Below are positions 9,117 to 18,405 of a stretch of DNA of 64,000 nucleotides, one piece after another; within the stretch, counting starts at the first letter, position 1; every line of letters begins with the position of its first letter. Under the pieces are notes generated by a model. It searched no databases and was not told the DNA's origin. It saw nothing but the letters and a program-made list of their open reading frames with translations. Origin of the DNA: Dermatophilaceae bacterium Sec6.4 (GTDB lineage: Bacteria > Actinomycetota > Actinomycetes > Actinomycetales > Dermatophilaceae); assembly GCA_039636865.1 (NCBI GenBank), contig CP144172.1, positions 124,001 to 188,000 of the forward strand, given 5' to 3'. A program made the translations under genes and the position numbers.

Positions 9117-10640
9117 CTACCTGACTGCGTCTCCCCAGACAGCGTCATCGCGGATCTGCGCCTTGAGAAGTTTCCCGGCAGCGTTGCGGGGCAACGGGGC
9201 ATCACTGATGCGAACATACTGCGGGACCTTGTAGTCGGCCACCCGCCCTGCGACATGCTTGAGTACCTCGGCCACGTCCAGGTCAGCGTCGCCGACGAGC
9301 ACGACACCGACCTTCTCGCCCATGACCTCATCCGGGACACCGACGACGGCGGCCTCGATGACACCTGGAGCATCCGACAGCGCATCCTCCACCTCGATGC
9401 TCGCGACGTTCTCCCCACCGCGGTTGATCATGTCCTTCGCGCGGTCGACGATGGCGATCCGGCCCGCGTCGTCGACCGTCACGATGTCGCCGGTGCGGAA
9501 CCATCCGTCAGCGGTCGTCGCAGGCGCGCGCCCACCCCAGTAGTGCTGCAGCACATTGGGTCCGCGGACGAGCAGCTCTCCGCGATCCCCGCTACTTCGA
9601 CCGGCGGGATCAATCGCGATATCCACGACGGGCGCCGGGTACCCGATGCTGTCGGCGTGTTCTGCGGCCTCCGTATCGGGTAGGACGCTGACGATCGAGC
9701 AGGTCTCCGTAGCGCCGAATCCGTTGAAGACCCGTGCCGAGGGGAAGGCCGCCTGCAGCGAGCGGACGAGCGACGACGCGATCGGGGCGCCGCCGTAGCC
9801 CACGACGTGCACGCCGCTGACATCAAGATCGGCGAACGAAGGTTGGCGCAACATGAGGTTGTAGATCGCGGGCACCGTGACCAGGAAGGAGATGCGCTCG
9901 TCCACAATGCTGGCCATCATCACGCCGAGGTCGAGCGCAGGCAGCACCACGGAGGTACCTCCCACGTGCAGCGCGGTCAGTAGTTGGGCGTTGCATCCGG
10001 TGACGTGGAACAACGGCACCGAGATCAGCGTGCGGCACCCGGCGCCGATGCCTGGATCGATGCCCATGCAGCGCACCATCGTCTCGGAGTTGGACAGGAA
10101 CGCCAGGTGCGTCGTCGGCACACCTTTGGGACGGCCGGTCGTGCCGGAGGTGTAGAAGATCGCCGCGATCTCCTGTGCCCGGGCACCCGAGTCGATGTGC
10201 GGCTCACCGTCCGGCAACGCAACTCCCGGCAGGAGCTGCACGGATGCGCCCGAATCAGTGAGCACGAACTCGATTTCGGGTGCGGCGAAGCGGGTATTGA
10301 CCGCGACGACAACACCGCGGGCGAGCAGGACACCCCAGAACGCGACGACCCAGTCGGTGCCGGCCGGAAGCCGCAGCGCCACGCGGTCCCCTGGCGCGAG
10401 ACCGCCGGCAACGAGTCCGCCGGCGACCCGTGATGCCCGATCCAGCAGCCGTGCATAGGTAAGTCGGTCGCCGCCGATCTCCACGACGGCTTCGACCTCG
10501 GGCGTGCGGGCAACCACATCCAGTAGCTCGCGGACGAGCGTCTCCGGCAGTGCGTCATAGACGCAGACGCCGTCGGCGCGGCGGTGCGTACCGGAGGTGT
10601 CGAACGGGTTCGACCCGCGCGGCAGTGCCTGCACCGTCAT
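9117..10640 (-). CDS. AMP-forming acyl-CoA synthetase/ligase
   Basis: 507 residues of the ANL superfamily, which activates a carboxylic acid as acyl-adenylate and transfers it to CoA. The P-loop YTSGTTGRPKG is at 163-173. Also present are GYGGAPI, FNGFGATET, the hinge region DGWFRTGD...IVDRAKDMINRGGENV, and the C-terminal PRNAAGKLLK with the catalytic lysine. Its ATG overlaps the stop of the phosphotriesterase-like gene (ATGA), so they form a two-gene operon. The acid substrate cannot be read from the sequence. A hydroxy acid released by the partner enzyme is a reasonable guess only. Confidence 0.9.
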   Translation of the reverse strand: MTVQALPRGSNPFDTSGTHRRADGVCVYDALPETLVRELLDVVARTPEVEAVVEIGGDRLTYARLLDRASRVAGGLVAGGLAPGDRVALRLPAGTDWVVAFWGVLLARGVVVAVNTRFAAPEIEFVLTDSGASVQLLPGVALPDGEPHIDSGARAQEIAAIFYTSGTTGRPKGVPTTHLAFLSNSETMVRCMGIDPGIGAGCRTLISVPLFHVTGCNAQLLTALHVGGTSVVLPALDLGVMMASIVDERISFLVTVPAIYNLMLRQPSFADLDVSGVHVVGYGGAPIASSLVRSLQAAFPSARVFNGFGATETCSIVSVLPDTEAAEHADSIGYPAPVVDIAIDPAGRSSGDRGELLVRGPNVLQHYWGGRAPATTADGWFRTGDIVTVDDAGRIAIVDRAKDMINRGGENVASIEVEDALSDAPGVIEAAVVGVPDEVMGEKVGVVLVGDADLDVAEVLKHVAGRVADYKVPQYVRISDAPLPRNAAGKLLKAQIRDDAVWGDAVR

Positions 10641-11605
10641 ACCCGCGCTCCGCCGAGGTAGCGCGCCGGGGTGTCGACGAGCATCGTGGTGATCTGCTGC
10701 TCGCTCACGCCGTGCCCACGCAGAGCGGGCAGCACGTCATCGTGGATGTGGGTGAAATTCCAGTTCGGCGCAACCTGCTCGGCCACCCCGTCGGGTAGCC
10801 AGTCCATGTGACAGGACGCGTCGTGCGACAGCACCATCCGGTCGGCGAAGCCCTCCTCGGCGAGTTTCGCGACCGTTGCCACCCGCTGGTCGGTGGGCAG
10901 GTAGATGTCCAACCCGAAGCGGTCCATTCCCAGGATCGAGCCGCCGTCAATGAGCTCATGCAGGTAGTCCAGGTCGGCGGAGTCGCCACTGTGTCCGAGG
11001 ACGATGTTGGCCGGGTCGACGCCCTTGTCGCGGAAATACTGCTGCGCAACCAGACCGGTCCGATGCGCGACGCTCGTATGCACGGTGATCGGAACTCCGG
11101 TCTGCAGATGCGCCGCCGCGACAGCGTCGAATACCCGCGACACCCCCGGGGTGAGGGCGTCATCGATGGCGCACTTCAGCAACCCGGCGCGGATGCCGGT
11201 GCCCCCGATACCAGTCGTGATGTCGTTGATGAACATGTCGATCATCACGTCATCCCCGCCGAGCAGGGTGCCCGGGCCGTGGAAGTGGAAGTAGTGCGGG
11301 ACGTCGTTGTAGGTGTAGAGGCCCGTCGCCGCGACGATATTGATATCCACCTGCTCGTTGACTGCGGCGACCCGGACCACATCACGGCCCATTCCGAGCA
11401 CGGTCGGGTCGACGATGGTGTCGACCCCCACTGCCTTCATGGCCTGCAGCCGGGCTACCGCGTCGGCCACCCGGGCCTGCTCGTCCCACCGCTGCGGAAA
11501 ATTGCGCTCGATCTCGTCATCGCGGATGAACACATGCTCGTGCATCAATGTCGTACCCAGGGCTGCGCTCTGCACCGGGCCGCGGATCGTCTGGACCTGT
11601 GTCAT
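10637..11605 (-). CDS. Phosphotriesterase-like amidohydrolase (possible lactonase)
   Basis: 322 residues from the ATG at 11605, which has GGAG seven bases upstream. A further in-frame start lies in the leader but lacks family similarity. The TIM-barrel metal ligands of the PTE family are visible: MHEHVF near the N-terminus, the histidines in ITVHTS and LGHSGDSAD, and the late SHDASC. The position of the bridging lysine is uncertain: LLKCAID supplies a candidate. PTE-like lactonases open lactone rings, while related members act on phosphoesters or amides. It is followed by an overlapping acyl-CoA ligase gene, which suggests that the hydrolysis product is activated with CoA. A nested palindrome lies 58-82 bases upstream. 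Confidence 0.85.
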   Translation of the reverse strand: MTQVQTIRGPVQSAALGTTLMHEHVFIRDDEIERNFPQRWDEQARVADAVARLQAMKAVGVDTIVDPTVLGMGRDVVRVAAVNEQVDINIVAATGLYTYNDVPHYFHFHGPGTLLGGDDVMIDMFINDITTGIGGTGIRAGLLKCAIDDALTPGVSRVFDAVAAAHLQTGVPITVHTSVAHRTGLVAQQYFRDKGVDPANIVLGHSGDSADLDYLHELIDGGSILGMDRFGLDIYLPTDQRVATVAKLAEEGFADRMVLSHDASCHMDWLPDGVAEQVAPNWNFTHIHDDVLPALRGHGVSEQQITTMLVDTPARYLGGARV

Positions 11606-11662
11606 GGCCACTCCTTCGGTCGTCAGGCGGAAGGGGCTCACCCGCCTATGACTGACCGTAAT

Positions 11663-11687
11663 GGTGACCTGTGTCACCTGCACAGGT
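11663..11687. promoter_or_regulatory. Nested palindromes upstream of the phosphotriesterase/ligase operon
   Basis: GGTGAC-CTGT-GTCACC (11663-11678) overlaps a second inverted repeat ACCTGTG-N7-CACAGGT (11667-11687). The site lies between the 3' end of tRNA-Ser(TGA) and the phosphotriesterase start. It is a candidate operator for that operon, or less likely a tRNA terminator, since no T-run follows. Confidence 0.45.
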
Positions 11688-11697
11688 ATCCGACGCG

Positions 11698-11784
11698 CGG
11701 AGGGCGAGGGATTCGAACCCTCGAGACGGTTACCCGCCTAGCGGTTTTCAAGACCGCCGCACTAGGCCACTATGCGAGCCCTCC
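11698..11784 (-). tRNA. tRNA-Ser (anticodon TGA)
   Basis: On the minus strand the acceptor arm GGAGGGC (11784-11778) pairs with GCCCTCC (11705-11699). The anticodon stem GCGGT/ACCGC holds the loop CTTGAAA, giving anticodon TGA. The variable arm is long and the T-arm is GAGGG-TTCGAAT-CCCTC, as expected for a serine tRNA of 87 nt. CCA is not encoded. This is the second serine tRNA within about 5 kb, with a different anticodon and sequence from the first. Confidence 0.96.
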
Positions 11785-11936
11785 TTGCTCGACGTGTGCC
11801 ACTACGCATCGTCAACGCCGAACGCTGGTCATCCTAGTTCGCCAGAGCTGCGAGTCCAGGCGCCCGGCGGATCGAGCCCTGCACGGGGTCTCGCGGATAG
11901 AGTCGGCACCGACACCACCTTCTTAGGAGAGCAGAC

Positions 11937-12386
11937 ATGGGCAAGCTGTCGTTCCTCGTCGGACTGGCCGCCGGTTACGTCCTCGGCGCCAAAGCCGGCG
12001 AACGCCGTTACGAGCAGATCAAACTGCAGGCCTCGAAGGCGTGGGAGCACCCCGCCGTCCAGGAACAGGTCACCAAGGCCGGCGAACAGATCCGTGAGCG
12101 TGGCCCGGAAGTCGCGGCCGCCGCGGGGCAGGCCGCAGCGCGAGGCGCCGGGCAGGCCGTCAAGAATGCGGCAAGCGCCGGATTCCACGCCGCTACCGGC
12201 AAAAAGCAGGGTCCCGTCGTTCAGGGAAGCATTGCCGACGGCGCACCGGACGTGGTCGAGGGCCCCACGGAGGCCGATGGTGCGCTGCACGACCTCGACC
12301 CAGGGGTTGGGCAGGTGCCGATGGACCGCGACGACACGGTCCCCGTGGATGCCGATACCGACAGCGCAGAGACCAAGCTGACCTAG
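11937..12386 (+). CDS. Small YtxH-like membrane-anchored protein
   Basis: 149 residues with an AGGAGAG ribosome site before the ATG. The N-terminus MGKLSFLVGLAAGYVLGAKAG is a short glycine-rich hydrophobic segment ending in GAKAGERRYE, a pattern common in small actinobacterial proteins called YtxH-like. An amphipathic, alanine-rich helical stretch (about 35-85) and an acidic, proline-containing tail follow. The protein probably sits with its short N-terminus in the membrane and the rest in the cytoplasm. Its function is not known to me. It stands alone between tRNA-Ser and the HU gene. Confidence 0.8.
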   Translation: MGKLSFLVGLAAGYVLGAKAGERRYEQIKLQASKAWEHPAVQEQVTKAGEQIRERGPEVAAAAGQAAARGAGQAVKNAASAGFHAATGKKQGPVVQGSIADGAPDVVEGPTEADGALHDLDPGVGQVPMDRDDTVPVDADTDSAETKLT

Positions 12387-12462
12387 ACCCGCAGTCCCGA
12401 CCCGGGGCGTGTTTTTTGACACCGGGGCTCAGGCGTCTACGGTGAGGAACGAGCGCGCGCCG

Positions 12463-12492
12463 CGGAATACCGCAGTTATCGGACATATTCCG
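12463..12492. promoter_or_regulatory. Inverted repeat upstream of the HU gene
   Basis: CGGAATA (12463-12469) and TATTCCG (12486-12492) form seven-base arms 16 bases apart, within the 217-base gap before the HU start. It may be a regulatory site, but support is weak. Confidence 0.25.
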
Positions 12493-12603
12493 GGTAGCGT
12501 CGACGTCGTCGGCCAACCCGTCGGCGGACGGTTACGGCACTGTCGTCACCGCAAATGTTTTACTCGGATCAGTTTTTCTCTCAGACAAATAGACAGGATC
12601 TCC

Positions 12604-12879
12604 ATGAACCGCACTGACCTTGCGAGCACCATTGCCCAGCGCACCGGCGTCAGCGTCAAGGACGCCACGTCCGTGATCGCTGGCTTCAACGACGTCATCC
12701 TCGAGGCCATCGGCCGCGGCGAGAAGGTCCAGCTGCCCGGTCTGCTCACCATCGAGCGCGTCGAGCGGGCCGCCCGCACCGGCCGCAACCCGCAGACCGG
12801 CGCCGAGATCCAGATCCCCGCGTCGCACGCAGCCAAGGTGACCGCGGGCAGCAAGCTGAAGGCCGCTGCCAAGGGCTGA
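12604..12879 (+). CDS. hup: Nucleoid protein HU
   Basis: 91 residues, the standard bacterial HU length. It lacks the long lysine/alanine-rich tail found in mycobacterial HupB and in HupS of Streptomyces. MNRTDLASTIAQRTGVS begins helix 1, LPGLLTIERVERAARTGRNPQTG carries the beta-arm base including the RTGRNPQTG DNA-contact motif, and the C-terminus ends in lysines. HU dimers bend and compact DNA. The frame is open upstream of 12604, but the extension does not resemble the family, and an AGGATC motif precedes this ATG. A strong terminator follows. Confidence 0.96.
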   Translation: MNRTDLASTIAQRTGVSVKDATSVIAGFNDVILEAIGRGEKVQLPGLLTIERVERAARTGRNPQTGAEIQIPASHAAKVTAGSKLKAAAKG

Positions 12880-12898
12880 ACCCCTCCCAGCTCAACGA

Positions 12899-12932
12899 AA
12901 AGGTCCCCTACCGTGATCGGCAGGGGACCTTT
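12899..12932 (+). terminator. Rho-independent terminator of the HU gene
   Basis: AAAGGTCCCC and GGGGACCTTT form the stem, with further pairing toward a small loop, 20 bases after the HU stop. The stem ends in TTT followed by CTCGTT, giving a short, weak T-tract. Confidence 0.85.
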
Positions 12933-13020
12933 CTCGTTGCACACTGGTTGCATATTGTCGCCAGGGCGTAGCTATTGCAGCACCCTGAGCAGAAGATGCG
13001 ACCCCTGCGGCTGAGGCTGG

Positions 13021-13638
13021 TCAGATGTGGATGGCGGGATCGATCCAGTCGCCGTACGGATCCTCCCCGGATCGCGGAAACCGCACCCTGGCCGGTATCC
13101 CGGTCGCGATGGCCTGTGGCGGCACGTCCTTGACGACGACGGCGTTGGCGCCGATCTGAGCCTCGGATCCGATCTGGATGGGCCCCAGCACGCTGGCGCC
13201 GGACCCGATCGTCACACCGTTGCCGACGGTCGGGTGACGTTTGATGCGGTTCATCGAACGGCCCCCGAGGGTGACCCCGTGGTAGAGCATGACGTCGTCG
13301 CCGACCTCAGCCGTTTCCCCGATCACCACGCCCATACCGTGATCGATGAAGAACCGCCGCCCGATGGTGGCTCCGGGGTGAATCTCCACCCCGGTCGCCG
13401 CACGTGCGGCCTGCGACACCATGCGGGCAGGCAGTCGCCATCGCCCACCCCTGGACCACATCCGGTGGGCGGCCCGGTGCACCCAGATCGCCTGAAGCCC
13501 CGGAGAGGTCAGCACCATCTCGGTGCGGGAGCCGGCCGCCGGATCGCGGGCGATCGCTGCGTCGACATCCTCGACGAACGTCGCGACGACGCCCCGCAGT
13601 CCGCAGGCCGCGCGACCGTCCGTGAGAGAGGGCGGCAC
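13021..13638 (-). CDS. cysE: Serine O-acetyltransferase
   Basis: 205 residues, a short EpsC-type CysE, starting with GTG two bases after the cysK stop. It acetylates L-serine with acetyl-CoA to O-acetylserine, the substrate of CysK. The C-terminal left-handed beta-helix (about 85-180) shows [42 protein letters not shown] with the catalytic histidines, and repeating hexapeptides such as [15 protein letters not shown]. The N-terminal helical domain is shorter than in E. coli CysE, as in other actinobacteria. The order cysK-cysE in one operon supports the call. Confidence 0.95.
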   Translation of the reverse strand: MPPSLTDGRAACGLRGVVATFVEDVDAAIARDPAAGSRTEMVLTSPGLQAIWVHRAAHRMWSRGGRWRLPARMVSQAARAATGVEIHPGATIGRRFFIDHGMGVVIGETAEVGDDVMLYHGVTLGGRSMNRIKRHPTVGNGVTIGSGASVLGPIQIGSEAQIGANAVVVKDVPPQAIATGIPARVRFPRSGEDPYGDWIDPAIHI

Positions 13639-13640
13639 GG

Positions 13641-14576
13641 TCAGTCGACCAGGCCCTCGAAGAGAACCGTCGACAAGTAGCGCTCACCGAAGCTGGGGAT
13701 GATCACCACAATGGTCTTGCCTGCGTTCTCCGGGCGGGCAGCGACCTGCGCAGCGGCGGCGAGCGCCGTACCCGAGGACAGTCCGACGAGCAGGCCCTCC
13801 TCGCGGGCGGCGCGACGGGCCCACTGCACCGACGTCTCGAGGTCGATGTCGATGACCTCGTCGTAGATGTCACGGTCCAGGATCTCGGGCACGAAGTTCG
13901 CGCCGAGCCCCTGGATCTTGTGCGGACCGGGCTTGCCGCCGTTCAGGATCGGTGATTCCTTGGGCTCCACCGCGATCATCTGCACGCTCGGCTTGCGTTC
14001 CTTGAGCACCTGACCGATGCCGGTGATCGTGCCCCCGGTGCCGATGCCGGCGACCACGATGTCGACCTTGCCGTCGGTGTCGCGCCAGATCTCTTCGGCC
14101 GTCGTACGGCGGTGCACGTCCACGTTGGCCTGGTTCGCGAACTGGCGGGCCAGGACTCCGCCGCGCTCCTTCGCGATCTGCTCGGACACGTCCACCGCGC
14201 CCTTCATGCCACCGGTGGCCGGGGTCAGGACCAATTCGGCCCCGAAGCCGCGCAACAGCGCGCGGCGCTCCTTGCTCATGCTCTCCGGCATGGCGAGCAC
14301 CACGTTGTACCCCTTGGCCGCTCCGACCATCGCGAGCGCGATACCGGTGTTACCCGATGTCGCCTCCACGATCGTGCCGCCCGGCTTCAGCTCGCCGCTG
14401 TCCTCGGCCGCCTTGATGATGGCTGCGCCGATGCGGTCCTTGACGGAGGCACCGGGGTTGCCGTACTCAAGCTTGGCCGCGACGACCGTGCCGGTGTCAC
14501 CGGTGTCGATGATCCGGTTGATCCGTACCAACGGTGTGTTGCCGATGGCCTGGGTGACGTCGTCGAGGATGGGCAT
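13641..14576 (-). CDS. cysK: Cysteine synthase (O-acetylserine sulfhydrylase)
   Basis: 311 residues from the ATG at 14576, preceded by AAGGCGG. PLP-dependent synthesis of L-cysteine from O-acetylserine and sulfide. The start [19 protein letters not shown], the PLP lysine K46 in [11 protein letters not shown], the substrate loop [10 protein letters not shown], and [12 protein letters not shown] (PLP phosphate) are all intact. The frame is open for 20 codons upstream, but that part is unlike the family. cysE follows with a two-base gap. Confidence 0.97.
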   Translation of the reverse strand: MPILDDVTQAIGNTPLVRINRIIDTGDTGTVVAAKLEYGNPGASVKDRIGAAIIKAAEDSGELKPGGTIVEATSGNTGIALAMVGAAKGYNVVLAMPESMSKERRALLRGFGAELVLTPATGGMKGAVDVSEQIAKERGGVLARQFANQANVDVHRRTTAEEIWRDTDGKVDIVVAGIGTGGTITGIGQVLKERKPSVQMIAVEPKESPILNGGKPGPHKIQGLGANFVPEILDRDIYDEVIDIDLETSVQWARRAAREEGLLVGLSSGTALAAAAQVAARPENAGKTIVVIIPSFGERYLSTVLFEGLVD

Positions 14577-14751
14577 GCAATCCGCCTTACTGATAGGGCC
14601 TCTGTCGAGGCATGACCGCGTTCGCTGCTGTGACAACGGCCGGGGAGTTATGCCTATTCCAACAGGTGGTTATCACGACGGCAATGCGGAGATCCGGGTA
14701 AGGCGCGCCCGCGCCGCTACTGACGGGTAGTGGCGCCGTAGGATCGCGGAC

Positions 14752-16986
14752 ATGTCCGCACTGCAGATCGTCGCCGGCCTGATCGTGGTCGTCATCACCC
14801 TGGTCGGAATCGCGCTGCTGGTCCGCGCCGTACGCCGAATGCTCGCGACCTACCGGCTGGGCCGGCCTGCAGCCCGCACCGACCGGCCCGGCGCCCGCAC
14901 CGTCACGCTGCTGCGCGAGTTCCTCGGGCACACCCGCATGTCGCGGCTGCCCGTCGTTGCCGTGGCGCACTGGTTCACGATGGTGTCCTTCGGGTTGCTG
15001 TTCTTCACCCTGCTCACCGCCTACGGCCAGATCTTCGACCCGACCTTCGCGCTACCACTACTCGGACATTTCTTCCCCTACGAGTGGCTCGCCGAACTCT
15101 TCTCATGGGGAGGGCTGATCGGGATCTGCTACCTGATCTGGAACCGCCGCAAACTGCACCCGGCGCGTGCAACCGGTCGCGACGGTCGCTGGTCCCGGTT
15201 CTTCGGATCCACCTACTGGCAGGCGTACTACGTCGAGCTGACGATCCTCGGCGTCGTGCTGTGCGTACTCGCGCTGCGGGGATTGGAATACCGCATCGAC
15301 CAGGGCGCCACCGCATTCCACTACCCGATGACGTTCTTCATCGGAAACGCGTTCAACGGACAGCCGGATCACACCGTCAAGGCGTTGATCGTCGTCATCG
15401 CGATGCTCAAGATCGTCATCTCGATGGCGTGGCTCATCACCATCGGGCTCAACGTCACCATGGGCGTCGCGTGGCACCGCTTCCTCGCCTTCCCCAACAT
15501 CTGGTTCAAGCGGGATGCCGACGGCCGGACCGCGCTGGGCGCTTTGGCCCCGATGATGATCGGCGGCGAGCCGGTCACCATGGAGAGCCTGGAAGAACTC
15601 GACGAAGACGCCGTACTGGGTGTCGGAGCGGTCGAGGACTTCACCTGGAAGGGCCTGCTGGACTTCTCCACCTGCACCGAGTGCGGGCGTTGTCAGAGCC
15701 AGTGCCCAGCGTGGAACACCGAAAAGCCGTTGTCCCCCAAGCTGTTGATGATCACGTTGCGCGATCACGCAGCAGCCAAGGCGCCCTACCTGCTCGCTGC
15801 AGAGTCCGCGCGTGATGCGCTGCCCGAAGCAACCAGGACCGTCGGCCTGATGCCGCTGATCGGGCACACCGGGTACGACGTCGCGAGTCCTCTTGCCGCC
15901 TACAACCCGCATGGACCCGATGCGGTCATCGATCAGGACGTGCTGTGGGCGTGCACCACCTGCGGCGCATGCGTGGAGCAGTGCCCGGTCGACATCGAGC
16001 ACGTCGACCACATCGTCGATATGCGCCGCAACCAGGTGCTGATGGAGTCGGCCTTCCCGAGCGAGCTGTCCGGGCTGTTCAAGAACCTGGAGAACAAGGC
16101 CAACCCGTGGGGTATGTCGGCGCGGGCCCGCTTGGACTGGGCCAAGGGGCTGCCGTTCGAGGTCAAGGTCTTCGGCCAGGACATCGAGTCGATGTCGGAG
16201 GTGGACTACCTCTTCTGGGTGGGCTGCGCGGGGGCTTATGAGGACCGCGCGAAGAAGACAACTCGTGCGGTGGCCGAGCTGCTGGACACTGCCGGGGTGT
16301 CGTTCGCCGTGCTCGGTGACGGCGAGGCGTGCACCGGCGACCCGGCACGGCGGGCCGGCAACGAGATGCTCTTCCAGGCGCTGGCCAGCCAGAATGTCGA
16401 GACCCTGAACGGGGCGGGTGCGACGAAGATCGTCGTCACGTGCGCGCACTGCTTCAACACCTTGAAGAACGAGTACCCGCAGGTCGGGGGCGACTACGAG
16501 GTCGTGCACCACACGCAACTGCTCAACCGTCTGGTTCGGGACAAGCAGCTCGTACCTGTCGCGCGACCGGATGAGGCGGACAAGACCGGCGCCGCGTCGA
16601 CCGCCAGCACGGTGACCTACCACGACCCGTGCTACCTGGGTCGGCACAACAATGTGTATGCCGCGCCGCGTGAGCTGATCGGTGCGCTGCCCGGTGTGGA
16701 GTTCAAAGAGATGGAACGCTCAGGGATCAATTCCTTCTGTTGCGGCGCCGGCGGCGCGCGCATGTGGATGGAGGAGAAGCTCGGCACCCGCATCAACCTC
16801 AACCGGACCAGGGAAGCGGTGGCGACGGGCGCGGACCGGATCGCGATCGGCTGCCCGTTCTGCCGGGTGATGTTGACCGACGGACTGACCGCGGAGCAGG
16901 CGGCAGGCGACGCGCGCGAAGAAGTCGAGGTGGTCGACGTGGCGAACATGCTCCTCGCGGCCGTCCGTCGCGGCCCGACGGACTGA
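14752..16986 (+). CDS. EtfD-like membrane Fe-S oxidoreductase (ETF:quinone reductase type)
   Basis: 744 residues. About five to six membrane helices lie in the first 240 residues and resemble the NarI-type cytochrome b domain. A ferredoxin-like region follows with CTECGRCQSQCP and CTTCGACVEQCP (two 4Fe-4S motifs), then two cysteine-rich CCG domains, including WVGCAGAY, TCAHCFNTL, HDPCYLG and NSFCCGAGGARMW. This layout matches Rv0338c/EtfD of Mycobacterium tuberculosis, which carries electrons from ETF during fatty-acid beta-oxidation to the quinone pool. The acyl-CoA dehydrogenase at 32.9 kb could feed it. No etfAB lies in the window. Confidence 0.88.
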   Translation: MSALQIVAGLIVVVITLVGIALLVRAVRRMLATYRLGRPAARTDRPGARTVTLLREFLGHTRMSRLPVVAVAHWFTMVSFGLLFFTLLTAYGQIFDPTFALPLLGHFFPYEWLAELFSWGGLIGICYLIWNRRKLHPARATGRDGRWSRFFGSTYWQAYYVELTILGVVLCVLALRGLEYRIDQGATAFHYPMTFFIGNAFNGQPDHTVKALIVVIAMLKIVISMAWLITIGLNVTMGVAWHRFLAFPNIWFKRDADGRTALGALAPMMIGGEPVTMESLEELDEDAVLGVGAVEDFTWKGLLDFSTCTECGRCQSQCPAWNTEKPLSPKLLMITLRDHAAAKAPYLLAAESARDALPEATRTVGLMPLIGHTGYDVASPLAAYNPHGPDAVIDQDVLWACTTCGACVEQCPVDIEHVDHIVDMRRNQVLMESAFPSELSGLFKNLENKANPWGMSARARLDWAKGLPFEVKVFGQDIESMSEVDYLFWVGCAGAYEDRAKKTTRAVAELLDTAGVSFAVLGDGEACTGDPARRAGNEMLFQALASQNVETLNGAGATKIVVTCAHCFNTLKNEYPQVGGDYEVVHHTQLLNRLVRDKQLVPVARPDEADKTGAASTASTVTYHDPCYLGRHNNVYAAPRELIGALPGVEFKEMERSGINSFCCGAGGARMWMEEKLGTRINLNRTREAVATGADRIAIGCPFCRVMLTDGLTAEQAAGDAREEVEVVDVANMLLAAVRRGPTD

Positions 16987-16993
16987 TCCACCT

Positions 16994-17045
16994 GAAGTTG
17001 TGTGAACGGGTGCGCCCTAGAGAGCGCACCCGTTCACACAACTTC
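16994..17045. terminator. Very long perfect hairpin between convergent genes
   Basis: Twenty-two-base perfect arms, beginning GAAGTTGTGTGAACGGGTGC, around an eight-base loop. It fills the gap between the EtfD-like gene and the convergent P450 gene and ends on the base next to the P450 stop codon. There is no T-run. A two-way terminator is the likely role. Confidence 0.85.
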
Positions 17046-18242
17046 TCACCGGCGCCGGGTGGGCGTGAAGACGATCGGGAATTGCAGGGCGCCGGTGTTG
17101 CCCGACACCGGTAGCCACCTGCCCGGCCCGTCCGGCGCGGCGTCGGGCATCCGGGCAGCCAACAGCGGGAGCGCAACAGCCATATCGGTACGGGCGACGA
17201 AGTGGCCCAGACAGTGGTGCACCCCGCCACCGAAGCCCAGGTGCGGCGGGCTCTGATCGACCCGGGTCACGTCGAATGACGGATCCGGCATCGCCCGCGG
17301 GTCGGTGCCGGCAGCATGCGAGAGTACCTGCACGATGCCTCCGGCGGGGATATGCACGCCGTGCAGATCCACGTCGTCAATGGCCTCCCGCGTCACCCAG
17401 GTGACGGTCGGGTTGACCCGCATCACCTCTTCCACGGCAGCGCGCCCCAGGTCAGGTCGCTGCCCGAGCAGTCGCCACTGATCGGGATAGGCCAACAGCG
17501 TCTGCAATGCCAACCCCAGCTGATTTCGGGTGGTTTCCATCCCGGCGAAAGCCAGGAACACCAGAGAGACCGACAACTCGCGACGGGTCAGTCGGGAGTC
17601 ACCCTCGTGAGCCTTCAGCAGGGTGGTGACCAGATCGTCACGAGGATGTGCAGCACGGTCCTGGATGACGTCCTCTACATACCCCGTCAGACCGACAAGT
17701 GCCGCCTCGATCCGCGGCAGATCTTCGCGCAGATTGGTGCCGAAGGACTTGCCGAGGTCATCGGCCCAGTGCGCAACCTGGGGCCACTCGTCCGTCGGTA
17801 GCCCCAGCAGCACACAGAGGATGCGCGCGGCATACGGCTCGGCGAACTGCGACACGAACTCCACCTCGCCCTGCGGGGCGAATTCGTCGATGAGTTCGCT
17901 CGCGAGGGAGGTGAACCCCGGCTGCATCGCCTCGATCGTGCGGCGCCGGAATGCCGGGTTGAGCAGCCGCCTCAACCGCGTGTGGTCGGGGCCGTCGAGG
18001 CTGAGCAGCACCTCCTGCCACCATGCGACGAACGGTCCGTCGTGCACGCCGTTCTGCGCCGGCCACCGCGCGTTGCCCTGCCGGAACCTGCGGTCGGTGA
18101 GCAACGCACTGGCCTCCGCGTAACGCAACACCGCCCAGCCGTAGGGCGTCTGCGCGCACCAGTCCGCTGCACGGGCGGCATGCACCGAATCTGACGTGAC
18201 GTCGCACGCGGGATCGGACAGGTCCAGGTAGCGCGGGCTCAT
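17046..18242 (-). CDS. Cytochrome P450
   Basis: 398 residues, the usual size of a soluble bacterial P450. The I-helix oxygen-activation motif AGMETT, the K-helix ExxR in EEVMR, and the heme-binding loop FGGGVHHCLG with the cysteine ligand C344 are present. No ferredoxin or ferredoxin reductase gene adjoins it, so its electrons must come from elsewhere. It is a single gene, divergent from the WXG100-like cassette and convergent with the EtfD-like gene. The substrate is not predictable from sequence. No biosynthetic cluster surrounds it. Confidence 0.94.
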   Translation of the reverse strand: MSPRYLDLSDPACDVTSDSVHAARAADWCAQTPYGWAVLRYAEASALLTDRRFRQGNARWPAQNGVHDGPFVAWWQEVLLSLDGPDHTRLRRLLNPAFRRRTIEAMQPGFTSLASELIDEFAPQGEVEFVSQFAEPYAARILCVLLGLPTDEWPQVAHWADDLGKSFGTNLREDLPRIEAALVGLTGYVEDVIQDRAAHPRDDLVTTLLKAHEGDSRLTRRELSVSLVFLAFAGMETTRNQLGLALQTLLAYPDQWRLLGQRPDLGRAAVEEVMRVNPTVTWVTREAIDDVDLHGVHIPAGGIVQVLSHAAGTDPRAMPDPSFDVTRVDQSPPHLGFGGGVHHCLGHFVARTDMAVALPLLAARMPDAAPDGPGRWLPVSGNTGALQFPIVFTPTRRR

Positions 18243-18405
18243 CCCCGAATGCTGTCACTCGCGGGCCGACTCCGCAGATCTTCTACCCGACCGATCTCAC
18301 CGATCTCACCGAGCACTGTCCACATCGCTGCACCCGCAGACACTTGTCCACACGTCGAATGGCGCCCGCAGCGGGTCCCACCTGCCGCAGACGACGCTGT
18401 CGGAC

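Noticed and set aside
6575..11784. Genomic island between or beside the two tRNA-Ser genes
   Set aside because: No integrase, no repeat of the tRNA 3' end and only housekeeping-type genes (LCP, csp, ligase, phosphotriesterase-like) lie between them.
12409..12603. N-terminal extension of HU
   Set aside because: The extension does not resemble HU, and the ATG at 12604 gives the exact family start.
18243..18330. Short CTCACCGAT repeats between the P450 and WXG100-like genes as an operator array
   Set aside because: Only two to three imperfect copies occur, with no symmetry or spacing that suggests a binding site.
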